This document shows, in pieces, positions 44,290 through 53,113 of a stretch of 64,000 bases of DNA. The position numbers and the translations under genes are program-made. Under the pieces are notes generated by a model that was not told where the DNA came from, did not search any database, and saw nothing but the letters and a program-made list of their open reading frames with translations. Every line of letters begins with the position of its first letter. The first letter of the stretch is position 1. The stretch spans positions 62,001-126,000 of the forward strand of contig NZ_AOFQ01000030.1 in NCBI RefSeq assembly GCF_000495915.1, written 5' to 3'. Source of the DNA: Stutzerimonas chloritidismutans AW-1. Lineage in GTDB: Bacteria; Pseudomonadota; Gammaproteobacteria; Pseudomonadales; Pseudomonadaceae.

Positions 44290-44634
44290 ATGGCTACCAA
44301 TCGTTCGCGTCGCCTGCGTAAGAAACTCTGTGTCGATGAGTTCCAGGAGCTCGGCTTCGAGGTCAATCTCACCTACCGCGAAGGTATCGAAAGCAAGGCT
44401 GTGGACGACTTCCTCGAAGCTTTTATCAGCGAAGCGATGGAAGCCAATGAACTCGGCTATATCGGTGGTGAAGACTACGGTTTTGTCTGCCTTGGCCGCC
44501 GTGGCTCGGTCAGCGAAGAGCAGCGTGCAAAGGTCGACGCCTGGTTGAAAGGCCGCAGCGAGCTGGCTGAGTACAGTGTCAGCCCGCTGATGGACGTGTG
44601 GTATCCGGAAAACCCGATCAGGGCTGAGAAGTAG
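44290..44634 (+). CDS. yggL: YggL family (DUF469) ribosome-associated protein
   Basis: A 114-residue protein typical of YggL: ATNRSRRLRKKLCVDEFQELGFEVNL at the N-terminus and ELGYIGGEDYGFVCLGRRGSVSEEQR in the middle. YggL binds the 50S subunit in E. coli; the exact role is unclear. An aaaagg sequence precedes the ATG. Its 3' end overlaps the convergent FUSC gene by 17 bp. Confidence 0.88.
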   Translation: MATNRSRRLRKKLCVDEFQELGFEVNLTYREGIESKAVDDFLEAFISEAMEANELGYIGGEDYGFVCLGRRGSVSEEQRAKVDAWLKGRSELAEYSVSPLMDVWYPENPIRAEK

Positions 44635-45712
44635 TCTCTTCGTCTGATCGTTGCGATGCTGCCCGCTGGGCCTTCCTGCGCGAACGCCTGGCCAGCAGCA
44701 TCTGCAACACGTGCATCAGTGTTGCGATGAATAGCGCCACACCTACACCAATGGCAGCATTGATGAGCCGTATCTGCGGCAGGTTCCAGTCCTGGGCCAG
44801 CGTCTCTGCCAGCAGCAGGAACAGCAGCGTGGTCTGCAGGACGAATAGCCCGTAGTGATTCGCCTGAAACGCTCTGCCCAGCACGATAAGCGGCAGCAGG
44901 ATCATCACCATCAGAGGCGGGTCAGCCAGGCCGTGGCCGATGTAGATCAGTATGGTCGCGGCCGCCAATATTCCAAGGCTGGCCTGTAGCGCCCGCACCA
45001 GACTCCGCTCCAAATCCATCTGCAGCGTGGTGAACACCGCCAGCGTCAGCCAGTAGCCTCTGGGCAGTTCAGCCATATTCACGATCACCCCGCCCAATGC
45101 TCCGGCCAGGATGTAGGTCAGGGCGTGCACACGCCATTGCCGGATCGGCGTTCGGCGAGCATGCCTGCGCAGCACCCGCAGGATGCTCATCAGCCGCGGC
45201 ATATATGGCCACATGCGCAGCCCATGCATCCCCCGCAGGCCGAAGGCGAGCAAGGTAACCCAGAGTCCCCCGAGCGCGAAAAGAAAGGCTATCGCGTACG
45301 GGTTGTTGAACTCACCGATGCCGTGCTGCCCTTGGCCAAGGCAGAGGCAGATGGCCAGACCGATACCGAGCTTTCCCGCTTCGCTGCCGTAGCGCTGCAA
45401 CCAAGCCAGCAGCAGGCCGTAGAAGGCGAACAGGCCGAGACTGATCAGTGGATGAGTCGCCGACCAGAAGCCCAGTCCGGCACTCCCGGCGCCCAGCGCG
45501 ATGAGTAACAGCATGCGCAGCATGCCGAAGCGATGAAGTGGGTTGGCCTTGGCCGCCTGAAAGGCGCCGACCGTTGCCCAGAGGAAGCCGGGATGGCCAC
45601 TGAACAGCCCCAGCAGCAACGGCAAGGCGCAACCAAAGCCGGCCACCATGGCAGCGCCCCAGGCGGGGTGCACGGGGTGCCAGTGGATGCTTTGCCGCAG
45701 CAGGCGCTTCAT
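44618..45712 (-). CDS. FUSC-family membrane protein
   Basis: A 364-residue protein with two blocks of hydrophobic helices separated by a soluble segment (about residues 160-190), the layout of fusaric-acid-resistance/YccS-like proteins. The C-terminus is rich in Arg and Ser. The likely start is the ATG at 45712; a TTG at 45721 overlapping the dgt stop (TTGA) is an alternative that would couple it to dgt. Substrate unknown. Convergent with yggL. Confidence 0.75.
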   Translation of the reverse strand: MKRLLRQSIHWHPVHPAWGAAMVAGFGCALPLLLGLFSGHPGFLWATVGAFQAAKANPLHRFGMLRMLLLIALGAGSAGLGFWSATHPLISLGLFAFYGLLLAWLQRYGSEAGKLGIGLAICLCLGQGQHGIGEFNNPYAIAFLFALGGLWVTLLAFGLRGMHGLRMWPYMPRLMSILRVLRRHARRTPIRQWRVHALTYILAGALGGVIVNMAELPRGYWLTLAVFTTLQMDLERSLVRALQASLGILAAATILIYIGHGLADPPLMVMILLPLIVLGRAFQANHYGLFVLQTTLLFLLLAETLAQDWNLPQIRLINAAIGVGVALFIATLMHVLQMLLARRSRRKAQRAASQRSDEETTSQP

Positions 45713-45717
45713 GTGGG

Positions 45718-47070
45718 TCAAACCGGGCTGGAGCGGCCGGTCATCTCGCCGGCCATCTCCGTGGCGTAGCTATCGGTCATGCCTGCGATGAAGTCGATCA
45801 TGCGCAGGAACGACTGATAGAGCGGTAGCTCGGGCGAGGGCGCGCTGCGTCCGAGCAGGTCGAGGATCCGCTGATTCTTGAACGAGGGGGTACCGCCGCG
45901 ATGTTGTTCCAGTGCTGCGCCGCAAAATGCATTGAGCAGTATTTCCAGCGTGGTATAGGCGCCTATCTCGTGCAGGGTTTTGCGCTTGTCCTGAAAAATC
46001 TTCTGCCGCGCCATCGCCTTTGCCTGCAATACGCACTCTTTGGCCGGCCCATGCATATGTTCGACCAGGTCACCGTGCAACTCGCCACGAAGCAGGTTGC
46101 TCTGCTGCTCGACGAAGGCACCAGCGGCCGCATTGGTCAGGTGTTCGATCGCCTTGCCGCGCAGAATGGCCAGTTTGCGCCGCCTTGAATCCCTCGGGCC
46201 CAGCTGACGATAGGTTTCCGGAATGTCATCGCCCACCAGAGCCAGTAACAGCGCTTCGACTTCCGAATATTCCAGCAGCTCCATCTCGAGGCCGTCTTCC
46301 AGGTCGATCAGGCCGTAACAGATGTCGTCTGCTGCCTCCATGAGGTAGACCAGAGGATGGCGGGCCCAGCGTTGCTCTGCGACGTTGGGCAGGTTCAGCT
46401 TCTGTGCAATTTGCTCGAGCAGCGGTTGCTCATTCTGATAGCACCCGAACTTGTGCTTCTTGTACCCCAGCGCCTCTGCATGGCGTGAAGTCCAGGGGTA
46501 CTTGAGATACGTGCCGAGGGTGGCGTAGGTCAGTCGCGTTCCACCGTCGAACTGGTGGTATTCGAGTTGCGTAAGCACTCGAAATCCCTGTGCGTTGCCT
46601 TCGAAGTTGAGAAAGTCCGCGCGTTGCGCGTCGCTCATATCGTCGAGCCATCCGCGCCCTGCGGCCTGCTGGAACCAGCAGCGAATAGCATCCTCGCCGG
46701 AGTGGCCAAAGGGCGGATTGCCAATGTCGTGGGCCAAGCAGGCCGACTGGACGATCATGCCAAGGTCGGCCGGGCTGCACCATTCTGGCATGTCATCGCG
46801 CAATACTTCACCGACACGCATACCGAGTGAGCGGCCTACGCAGCTCACCTCCAGCGAGTGGGTGAGGCGGGTATGGATGTGATCGTTGCTGGAAACTGGA
46901 TGAACCTGAGTCTTGCGCCCGAGCCGGCGAAAGGCGCCCGAAAAAATGATCCGATCATGATCCTTGTGAAAAGGGCTGCGGCCCAACTCGTCGCTACTGT
47001 GGGCGGATTTGCCGAGTCGTTCGCGGGTAAGCAGTGTGTGCCAGTCCAAGGACCATCTCCGTATTGCCAT
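45718..47070 (-). CDS. dgt: dGTPase-like HD-domain triphosphohydrolase
   Basis: A 450-residue HD-superfamily enzyme. The signature [15 protein letters not shown] and [18 protein letters not shown] supplies the metal-binding HD pair, with the RTQ-like element [12 protein letters not shown] upstream. It hydrolyses dNTPs to nucleoside and triphosphate. The start at 47070 is the first ATG consistent with the family N-terminus ([11 protein letters not shown]). It lies upstream of the FUSC gene and may be co-transcribed with it. Confidence 0.88.
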   Translation of the reverse strand: MAIRRWSLDWHTLLTRERLGKSAHSSDELGRSPFHKDHDRIIFSGAFRRLGRKTQVHPVSSNDHIHTRLTHSLEVSCVGRSLGMRVGEVLRDDMPEWCSPADLGMIVQSACLAHDIGNPPFGHSGEDAIRCWFQQAAGRGWLDDMSDAQRADFLNFEGNAQGFRVLTQLEYHQFDGGTRLTYATLGTYLKYPWTSRHAEALGYKKHKFGCYQNEQPLLEQIAQKLNLPNVAEQRWARHPLVYLMEAADDICYGLIDLEDGLEMELLEYSEVEALLLALVGDDIPETYRQLGPRDSRRRKLAILRGKAIEHLTNAAAGAFVEQQSNLLRGELHGDLVEHMHGPAKECVLQAKAMARQKIFQDKRKTLHEIGAYTTLEILLNAFCGAALEQHRGGTPSFKNQRILDLLGRSAPSPELPLYQSFLRMIDFIAGMTDSYATEMAGEMTGRSSPV

Positions 47071-47213
47071 TAGCGGGCTGGTGCAAAGCTACCACAACTG
47101 CCGAATCGCTGATCGGTGCTGGCGTATTAGAAGGATAACCAGTTCAGAGGCGTGGCAGGCTACCCGCGGTTGGCCGCGGGTACAGTGTTATTCAGCCAGG
47201 GTAGGCGGCTGGG

Positions 47214-47534
47214 CTAGTGCAGCTTTTCCCGCAGCTTTTGCTGACCCTTGATTAGCGGATATAGCGTCAGCGCCACGCGAGCCAGCTTTCCCATTTTCCC
47301 CATCCTGCGTCCGAACAGCGCGAGTACGACCGTCGCAGCGATCATCATCGGTCCCTTGCCTGAACTGTGTTCGCTGGATGTTCGACGCGAACTTACGAAA
47401 CTCTTCATCTGCTGCAGTGGATGTGAAAGGGGTTGCGCGTGGTAGAGCATCTGTTGACGGTGCATTTCCATGCGCAGTCGCACCAGATCCTTGCGCATGC
47501 TCAGATCATTCGATGTGCTCAACGGTTGGCTCAT
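47214..47534 (-). CDS. YqjK-like small protein
   Basis: A 106-residue protein, third gene of a yqjD-yqjE-yqjK-like set. It has a basic N-terminal half and a weakly hydrophobic segment MMIAATVVLALFGRRM. Start and the preceding stop overlap (ATGA). The YqjK assignment rests mostly on position and size. Function unknown. Confidence 0.6.
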   Translation of the reverse strand: MSQPLSTSNDLSMRKDLVRLRMEMHRQQMLYHAQPLSHPLQQMKSFVSSRRTSSEHSSGKGPMMIAATVVLALFGRRMGKMGKLARVALTLYPLIKGQQKLREKLH

Positions 47535-47926
47535 GGCAGTAATCGCTCCCGGTTGCGCTCCAGTTCTTCAAGCGTGGCCTGGAACGGTGCGGCACATTGT
47601 TTGGCGAGCGAAGCGGCCCGGCTCACGCAGATGATCATCACCACTGCGTAGATCGCGCATAGCGTAAGAATCGCCGCGATGCGATGAGTTTCCCAGAAGG
47701 CGATGACGATAGCCGCGGAAAGCCCAACCAGGATCAGCAGGCCGAGAATCAGGCTGACGCCGGCCAGGAGAAATAGCCGAAAGGTTCGGGCTTTCTCTTC
47801 CTGGACCTCTATGCCTACAAGTTCCAGGTGCCCCTGGAGCAGGCCGACGAATGCGCCGCCCAGCTTCTTAAGCGATGGCTTGGGGGCTTCGGTGCCGGGC
47901 TTCGCTTCCATTGCTGGCTCTCCCAT
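47531..47926 (-). CDS. Phage-holin-family (YqjE/DUF1469-like) membrane protein
   Basis: A 131-residue protein with two adjacent transmembrane helices (FLLAGVSLILGLLILVGLSAAIVIAFW and AAILTLCAIYAVVMIICV) and a charged C-terminus, the YqjE/holin-superfamily pattern. The ATG at 47926 overlaps the DUF883 stop (ATGA); a second in-frame ATG lies at 47911. Translation appears coupled through the three-gene set. Function unknown. Confidence 0.8.
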   Translation of the reverse strand: MGEPAMEAKPGTEAPKPSLKKLGGAFVGLLQGHLELVGIEVQEEKARTFRLFLLAGVSLILGLLILVGLSAAIVIAFWETHRIAAILTLCAIYAVVMIICVSRAASLAKQCAAPFQATLEELERNRERLLP

Positions 47927-48327
47927 CAGCGGCGTGAAATCAGACCGAGCAGAAAGCCGACCCCGGCAGCGATGCCGATCGATTGCCAGGGATGGGTGTG
48001 TACATATTCCTCGGTGCACTGGATGGCAGCCTGACCCTGCTCGCGCATCGAGCCTTCCCGCTCCTTGAGCATTTCACGAGCCTTGGCAATGTTTGCGTTG
48101 ATCTTGCTGCGCAGCTCTTCGGTTTGGCCGCCTGCGGTTTCCTGAGTGTGCTTGAGCAGACGCTCAGTGTCGCCGATCAGAGTATGAAACTCTTCAATCA
48201 GTGCGTTCTGCGCAGCTTGCAGGTTGCGACGATGGGCAGATGTATCGATCAGGGGGCGGGTGCTCCCAGCGGGACCTTCGGGAATCGGGGTGTTATCGCT
48301 GGTGCCGAAAGTGGACTCGGTAGACAT
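47926..48327 (-). CDS. DUF883 family (ElaB/YqjD-like) protein
   Basis: A 133-residue protein with a long central helix (RNLQAAQNALIEEFHTLIGDTERLLKHTQETAGGQTEELRSKI) and a C-terminal transmembrane segment SIGIAAGVGFLLGLISRR. ElaB/YqjD proteins are tail-anchored and bind ribosomes in stationary phase in E. coli; the same role is assumed here. Start follows a strong gaggag site. First gene of the set. Confidence 0.85.
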   Translation of the reverse strand: MSTESTFGTSDNTPIPEGPAGSTRPLIDTSAHRRNLQAAQNALIEEFHTLIGDTERLLKHTQETAGGQTEELRSKINANIAKAREMLKEREGSMREQGQAAIQCTEEYVHTHPWQSIGIAAGVGFLLGLISRR

Positions 48328-48465
48328 GCGCAGCTCCTCTTGATTCTTCGGGGCAAAAGGCCCCGTTGCCTCAAGTTTCGAGCATTGCGCCTCGTTAAAG
48401 GTTCCCCGCTTCGTTGAGCCGTGTAGACGCATATGCAACTGCGTTGGAATCACTGCTGTTGGTAA

Positions 48466-48495
48466 AAAAGAAAACCCGCCGAAGCGGGTTTTCCT
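48466..48495 (-). terminator. Terminator of the porin gene, stranded by the IS66 insertion
   Basis: On the - strand the stem aaaacccgc/gcgggtttt (48492-48471) is followed by tctttttt. It lies about 30 bp beyond the original stop codon of the OprD-like gene (48525-48527), now on the far side of the IS element. Confidence 0.8.
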
Positions 48496-48524
48496 GTCTA
48501 CAGCAGAGAGTGCAGTAGCCGCTA

Positions 48525-48550
48525 TTACATCAGCGGGATGGTGTAGCTGA
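48525..48550 (-). pseudogene. Detached original 3' end of the OprD-like porin gene
   Basis: Reading on the - strand through the target duplication copy, this piece encodes the end of the reading frame ...SYTIPLM followed by TAA (48525-48527). It joins in frame to the porin at 50630 if the IS and one 8-bp duplicate are removed. Confidence 0.85.
48543..48550. repeat. 8-bp target-site duplication, left copy
   Basis: gtagctga directly abuts the left IS66 terminal repeat; the identical sequence at 50630-50637 abuts the right one. Eight-bp duplications are typical of IS66 transposition. Confidence 0.93.
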
Positions 48551-48592
48551 GTAAGCGCTCCATAAACCCCGTCCTAGCGGACGGGGTTGTTT

Positions 48593-50170
48593 TCAGGAAG
48601 CAGCTGGCGCTGGCGAGCAGTTCCACGGCAACAGCGCTTCGTAGCCTTCGACGCTGTTGACCTGAGGCAGGCGCTCAAGGATGTGGCGCAGGTAGGCGTA
48701 GGGCTCCTGGCCATTGGCTTTGGCGGTTTCGATCAGACTATAGATCTGTGCGCTGGCCGTGGCGCCTTTGGGTGTGTCGCTGAACAGCCAGTTTTTGCGG
48801 CCGATGACGAACGGGCGGATGGCGTTCTCGGCGCGGTTGTTGTCGATGGGCAGGTTTCCGCCTTCGATGTAGCGCTCCAGGCGGCTCCAGTTGTTCTCCA
48901 AGTAGTTCACCGCCTTGCCCAGGGAGGTCTGTCCGGCGACCTGCGGCTGAGCTTTGTCGAGCCAGGCTTTGAGCTGGTCGAGCACTGGTTGACTGCGCTG
49001 TTGGCGGGCACTCAGGCGTTCAGCGTCGCTGGCGTCTTTCAGCTCGCGCTCGATACCGTAGAGTTTGTTGATCAGGTTCAGGGCCATGTCGGCTCGCCCA
49101 GTTTTGCCTTTAGGCTGCACCTTCTGCGCCTCGATAAATTTGCGCCTCGCATGGGCCCAGCAGGCCAGCCGCTCGATGCCCGCTTGCGCGGCCACGGCGT
49201 TGTAGCCGGAGTAGTCGTCGGTCATTAAATAACCGCAATAGCCGGTGAGCAGGCGCAAGGGTACGTCCTGCGCACGACTGGTTGTGTAGTCGAAGAGGAT
49301 CACCGGCCTGTCTGGCGGGCCGCCGGTTTGCACCCACATCCAGGATTGGCTGCTCGGGCCGCGCCCCGGTTCTTTGAGCACCTGCACCCGGGTTTCGTCG
49401 CAGTGCAACACCGGATAATCCAGCAGCGTGTCGCGCATCAAGTTGAGCAAGGGTTGCAGATAGTCACCGCATTGGATCACCCAGCGAGCCAGGGTCTGCC
49501 GCGGGATGTCGATGCCATGGCGATGGAGGACTTTCTCGAAGCGGTACAGCGGGATGCCGTCGGCGTACTTGGTGGTCAGCAGCATCGCCAACACGCTGGG
49601 CGTAGCCAGGCTTTTCTCAATCAGTTGCGCGGGCTTGTCCGCGGTGATCGGGGCGGCTTCGCAGGCTTTGCAGGCGTAGGTCTTACGGATATGGCGGATG
49701 ACCCGCACCTGCATCGGGATGATTTCCAGCTGTTCGCTGGTTTCCTCACCGATCACTTGCTTGCAAGCACCGCAGGCACAGGTCAGCTCGTGCTCGGGCA
49801 GCTCATGGATAACCTCAACGCGCGGCAACTCAGCCGGCAGTGGTTTACGCTTGCCACGACGTTTGACCGGCGCGACGACGTCTTCCTCGATCTCTTCGGC
49901 AGTAGTTTCGGGCGCGGCTTCGGTGAGGCTTTCGGCTTCGGTGAGGCTTTCGGCTTCGTTGAAAATCTCCAACTGCGGCGAGTCAGGATCGGCCGTCTGC
50001 TCGGATTTGCGACCGAACAGGCGTTGGATCAGCAGTGCGTTTTGTTCGCGCAGGTGCTCGATCTGCCCGTCCTTGTCCTTGGCCAATTTCTGTGCAGAAG
50101 ACAGCACCTCAGCGAGCAATTGCTTGAGCGCTGCGGGGTCGTCAGGAAGGGGTTCAGGCACGGAAATCAT
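48593..50170 (-). CDS. tnpC: IS66-family transposase TnpC
   Basis: A 525-residue transposase. In order: N-terminal helix with leucine heptads ([44 protein letters not shown]), a Cys-rich zinc-finger-like region (CACGACKQ and CKAC, near residues 135-175), and the DDE catalytic core ([20 protein letters not shown], and [10 protein letters not shown] with the Glu). A short repeat [14 protein letters not shown] is near residue 72. It is 18 bp downstream of tnpB. The frame is intact. Confidence 0.96.
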   Translation of the reverse strand: MISVPEPLPDDPAALKQLLAEVLSSAQKLAKDKDGQIEHLREQNALLIQRLFGRKSEQTADPDSPQLEIFNEAESLTEAESLTEAAPETTAEEIEEDVVAPVKRRGKRKPLPAELPRVEVIHELPEHELTCACGACKQVIGEETSEQLEIIPMQVRVIRHIRKTYACKACEAAPITADKPAQLIEKSLATPSVLAMLLTTKYADGIPLYRFEKVLHRHGIDIPRQTLARWVIQCGDYLQPLLNLMRDTLLDYPVLHCDETRVQVLKEPGRGPSSQSWMWVQTGGPPDRPVILFDYTTSRAQDVPLRLLTGYCGYLMTDDYSGYNAVAAQAGIERLACWAHARRKFIEAQKVQPKGKTGRADMALNLINKLYGIERELKDASDAERLSARQQRSQPVLDQLKAWLDKAQPQVAGQTSLGKAVNYLENNWSRLERYIEGGNLPIDNNRAENAIRPFVIGRKNWLFSDTPKGATASAQIYSLIETAKANGQEPYAYLRHILERLPQVNSVEGYEALLPWNCSPAPAAS

Positions 50171-50188
50171 GCCATGGATTATACCGGC

Positions 50189-50548
50189 TCAAGTCACGAA
50201 ACGTGGTGTCAGCACCTTGTGCGGTTGATTGCCCCAGAGGTCGATGCCCTCCAGCAACTGATTCAATTCCCGCACCGTCAGCTCGATCGCTTCGTCACCG
50301 GCATCCGGTTTGGTCTTGAACCGCTCGGCCTCCAAGCGCTTGAGCCACAAACAGAAACCGTTACGATGCCAATACAGAATTTTCACTTGGTTGCGCGTGC
50401 GGTTGAGAAAAACGAACAACGCCGGGTCGAACACCGCCACCTTGATATCCAACTCGACCAAGGCGGCCAGACCGTTGATGGATTTGCGGAAATCGACCGG
50501 CTTGGGGTAAAGGTAAACGGCTTTGACCTTGGGGTCGGGACGCATCAT
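50189..50548 (-). CDS. tnpB: IS66 accessory protein TnpB (Orf2)
   Basis: A 119-residue protein with the IS66 Orf2 signature: VYLYPKPVDFRKSINGLAALVE and FVFLNRTRNQVKILYWHRNGFCLWLKRLE. It is required with TnpC for transposition in three-gene relatives. Start at the first of two ATGs (50548) after ggag. TnpA is missing upstream. Confidence 0.94.
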   Translation of the reverse strand: MMRPDPKVKAVYLYPKPVDFRKSINGLAALVELDIKVAVFDPALFVFLNRTRNQVKILYWHRNGFCLWLKRLEAERFKTKPDAGDEAIELTVRELNQLLEGIDLWGNQPHKVLTPRFVT

Positions 50549-50596
50549 GGGCTGGGCTCCAGGAAAATCGGGAGCACAGCATCTGTGGGCCTTCAC

Positions 50597-51865
50597 TTAA
50601 CTTGAAGGTGTGGTTTGTGGAGCGGTTACGTAGCTGACGATCAGACGGTTCTCATTAATATCGCGGGTGTTGGTGCTGCGATATGTACCGTTACGCCATT
50701 TAACACCGAGATTCTTCAAGGCGCCTTCTTGGAATACGTAGGTGATATCGGTGTCGCGCTCCCACTCTTTACCACCGTTGGAGCCGTCAGTTCTATCGAA
50801 GCCATCACCGGTGACGTAGCGGGTCATCAGGCTCAGGCCGGGAATGCCGATGGAGGCAAAGTTGAAGTCGTAGCGGGCCTGCCATGATTTTTCATCAGCT
50901 TTGGCAAAGTCCGGACCAATCATTACATAGTTCACCAGATAAGGATCGGACCAGCCGCCGACGAAGGCGAAGCCGGTATCACCATTCATTTCCTGATAGC
51001 CCAAGCCAAAGCTATGGCCGCTGACCGAGTAGGTGACCATTGCGCCCAAGGCCTTGTTGTCGACATTAGAAGAACCATCGTCTGTCGAGCGGGCATAGCG
51101 CAGATCGGTTTTCAGCGACTGCTTCTCACCAAGCGGTAGAACATGAATCAGATTGAAAGAGTGCTGCTTGTAAGCTTCTTCAAGATTGCTGTAGTAATAG
51201 GCACCGGTAAGGTTGTCCATCAACTTGTAAGTAGCACCAGCAAAAATGAAATCATCAATGCTACCGCCGCCTAATGAAGCACCGTTCAGAAGTGCTGTCA
51301 GGTCATCATAGTTCGAGTCGTTACGCTCGTTAACTTCCGTTATGTAACCCGCATCTAATGTCAATCCTTCAACTTCATTGGAGACGATCTGTCCGCCTTT
51401 GAAGGTTTGTGGGAGCATGCGAGAGTCACTGCGGTGAAGAGCCATGTTCTTTGGCTCAAGCGTGCCAACTTTCAGAATTGTCTTGGAGATTTTTACTTTG
51501 GCAGTTAGGCCAAGCTGGGAATAATCATCGGGTGCAGACCCATCATTATCGACCGGCAGTATGTTTGTTCCGGTGCGGTCAGGGCTGGAGTCGAGTTTTA
51601 CCCCCAACAGACCCAGAGCATCGACGCCGAAGCCGACAGTGCCTTCGGTGAATCCTGACTCAACTCGTAGCAGGAAGCCCTGAGCCCATTCATCTCGCTT
51701 GTTCTGACCAGCACCTTCGCGGAAGTCACGGTTGAAGTAGAAGTTACGCAGCTCCAGGCCAGCCTTTGTATCTTCGATAAAAGCAGCTTGAGCCATGGAA
51801 GGAATGGCTAGGGTTGCTCCCAGAGTGGCCAGGGCCACGCCCCGGGCGATTGGGGTCTTGAGCAT
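50597..51865 (-). CDS. OprD-family outer-membrane porin with IS66-altered C-terminus
   Basis: A 422-residue beta-barrel porin with signal peptide (ARGVALATLGATLAIPSMAQA) and OprD-family features: an N-terminal FIEDTKAGLELRNFYFNRDF, EPKNMALHRSDSRMLPQTFKG in the central region, and repeated aromatic strands to ENRLIVSY at the end. The original last residues TIPLM are replaced by VTAPQTTPSS encoded by the right end of IS66, with stop at 50597-50599. The terminal strand guides outer-membrane assembly in porins, so insertion may be impaired. Start at 51865 after gaggag. A sigma-70-like promoter lies at 51953-51980. Confidence 0.9.
   Translation of the reverse strand: MLKTPIARGVALATLGATLAIPSMAQAAFIEDTKAGLELRNFYFNRDFREGAGQNKRDEWAQGFLLRVESGFTEGTVGFGVDALGLLGVKLDSSPDRTGTNILPVDNDGSAPDDYSQLGLTAKVKISKTILKVGTLEPKNMALHRSDSRMLPQTFKGGQIVSNEVEGLTLDAGYITEVNERNDSNYDDLTALLNGASLGGGSIDDFIFAGATYKLMDNLTGAYYYSNLEEAYKQHSFNLIHVLPLGEKQSLKTDLRYARSTDDGSSNVDNKALGAMVTYSVSGHSFGLGYQEMNGDTGFAFVGGWSDPYLVNYVMIGPDFAKADEKSWQARYDFNFASIGIPGLSLMTRYVTGDGFDRTDGSNGGKEWERDTDITYVFQEGALKNLGVKWRNGTYRSTNTRDINENRLIVSYVTAPQTTPSS
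50630..50637. repeat. 8-bp target-site duplication, right copy
   Basis: gtagctga, identical to 48543-48550, within the porin coding sequence (codons for VSY on the - strand). Confidence 0.93.
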
Positions 51866-52285
51866 TTCTTGTTCTCCTCGTTGGATGATGCTCTGAAGGT
51901 CGCTCTTACGGCGACATGCAATAAAACATTTCATCATTGTTTCAGCCTTTAGACTTTAGTCGCCAAGTCCCGCAAGTCAACGTGCTAGACGGTCGCGGGC
52001 ATATCGTGCATGTGCGCGATATTCGTGTACGACCCGTAAAGTGGCACAAGACAACGGCCTGGCGGTTAAAGACTAAAGGGTGTGCGGGCGATCTGCGTCG
52101 CCGCGGGTGGCAGCATCCTAGCGTTTTGCTCGGGCAGAGTCGAATGGCCATCGCATAATCGCCTGATGAGTGAGGCTGAATTCACATTTTCGTTGCTGGT
52201 GCGTCTGCCGACCGAAGTCATTTATCAATGGCGCGCCGAATAACGCTTGCTAGAATTCGAGCACATAACATTGCGAGAACGTCAG
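51866..52285. other. Intergenic region between divergent porin and glutaredoxin-like genes
   Basis: About 420 bp. It holds the porin 5' untranslated region and the candidate promoter at 51953-51980, and presumably the promoter of the glutaredoxin-like gene. Nothing else could be supported; the short frames here lack ribosome-binding sites. Confidence 0.4.
51953..51980 (-). promoter_or_regulatory. Sigma-70-like promoter of the porin gene
   Basis: On the - strand TTGACT (51980-51975) and TAAAGT (51958-51953) are 16 bp apart, about 90 bp upstream of the porin start. Pattern match only. Confidence 0.45.
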
Positions 52286-52531
52286 ATGTTACCGGAATGC
52301 CAACTGTTCGGGACCTTGGGCTGCCATCTATGCGAGCAGGCTGAGGAAGTGCTCATGCCTTTGGTCGAATATGGGCTGCTGGTCGAGTTGATCGATATCG
52401 CTGAGCGCCCTGATTGGGTCGAGGATTACGCTTTGCGAATCCCGGTGCTTCGTCGCGTCGATACCGGTTCCGAATTGGACTGGCCGTTCGAGGCAGAGCA
52501 GGTGGTGAGTTTTCTTCAGGGTTCGACGTGA
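52286..52531 (+). CDS. Glutaredoxin-like (DUF836) thiol protein
   Basis: An 81-residue thioredoxin-fold protein with a CxxC pair in LFGTLGCHLCEQAEEVL near residue 13 and the cis-Pro segment RIPVL near residue 54. This is the DUF836/YruB-like glutaredoxin group. Redox partner unknown. ATG at 52286 is used; an upstream TTG at 52247 would add 13 residues without a clear RBS. A terminator follows. Confidence 0.78.
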   Translation: MLPECQLFGTLGCHLCEQAEEVLMPLVEYGLLVELIDIAERPDWVEDYALRIPVLRRVDTGSELDWPFEAEQVVSFLQGST

Positions 52532-52553
52532 TGTTGAACAAATTACAGGCATA

Positions 52554-52582
52554 AAAAAACCGGCATGTTTGCCGGTTTTTTG
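52554..52582 (+). terminator. Rho-independent terminator
   Basis: Stem ccggca/tgccgg (52560-52575) extended by A-T pairs on both sides, with a T run after it. On the opposite strand it could also terminate the tRNA-Pro transcript. Confidence 0.88.
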
Positions 52583-52614
52583 TTCAGCTAAGCAGCTAGC
52601 TGAACAGCGGGATA

Positions 52615-52691
52615 TGGTCGGAGCGACTGGATTCGAACCAGCGACCTTCTCGTCCCGAACGAGACGCGCTACCAAGCTGCGCTACGCTCCG
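52615..52691 (-). tRNA. tRNA-Pro(CGG)
   Basis: The - strand folds as a complete 77-nt cloverleaf including encoded CCA: acceptor arm cggagcg/cgctccg, D-arm with gcagcttggtagcgc, anticodon stem tctcg/cgaga with loop TTCGGGA (anticodon CGG), T-arm with ggttcgaatcc. The anticodon assigns proline. Confidence 0.97.
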
Positions 52692-52846
52692 AAGATGGCG
52701 CGCATTCTACAGAAAAAGTTTTGTTGCACAAGGTGTTAGGAGGGGTTTTTTTGGGGGGGCGGCCAGCCTTTTACGAGCTGCTAGCGGAACAACCGACCTT
52801 CGCGGCAGATAACCTAGGATCTATCTTGTGCGAAGGTCGACCTGGC

Positions 52847-53068
52847 TCAGAGTTCTCGTACGGTGCGAACCTGATCCTTGTTCACTTTCCCTGGCTTGCC
52901 ATCGATTTGCTCATATTCGTAGAAGCCCGACTCGTCATCGAAATCGGGATGGTCCAGAGTTTGAATTTCACGACCATCGTTGAGCGTGATCACGCTGGGG
53001 TTCGCGCAGCCGGCAAGGACGGTAAAGCCCAGCGCGAGTAGCAGGGCGGGGATGATGCGTGGTTGCAT
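52847..53068 (-). CDS. DUF903 (YgdI/YgdR-like) lipoprotein
   Basis: A 73-residue small lipoprotein with lipobox LAGC (Cys near residue 21) and the SH3-like YgdI/YgdR core (SVITLNDGREIQTLDHPDFDDESGFYEYEQIDGKPGKVNKDQVRTV). It is probably anchored in an envelope membrane. Function unknown. Confidence 0.88.
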   Translation of the reverse strand: MQPRIIPALLLALGFTVLAGCANPSVITLNDGREIQTLDHPDFDDESGFYEYEQIDGKPGKVNKDQVRTVREL

Positions 53069-53113
53069 GACGCTATTCCTTCTGCGGGTTCGATACCCAT
53101 GGGACGAAACCCA

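Larger units (their letters stand above)
48551..50629 (-). mobile_element. IS66-family insertion sequence, 2079 bp, tnpB-tnpC
   Basis: Terminal inverted repeats are gtaagcgctccataaacccc at 48551 and gtaaccgctccacaaaccac read inward from 50629 (17 of 20 matching), with the IS66-type GTAA start. The element carries tnpB and tnpC on the - strand but no tnpA: only 81 bp separate tnpB from the right end. Intact reading frames, intact ends and identical flanking duplications suggest recent insertion. A hairpin aaccccgtcc/ggacggggtt at 48565-48588 follows tnpC. Confidence 0.95.

Noticed and set aside
52615..52691. tRNA-Pro as an integration site of a genomic island
   Set aside because: No integrase gene and no direct repeat of the tRNA 3' end were found in the flanking sequence.
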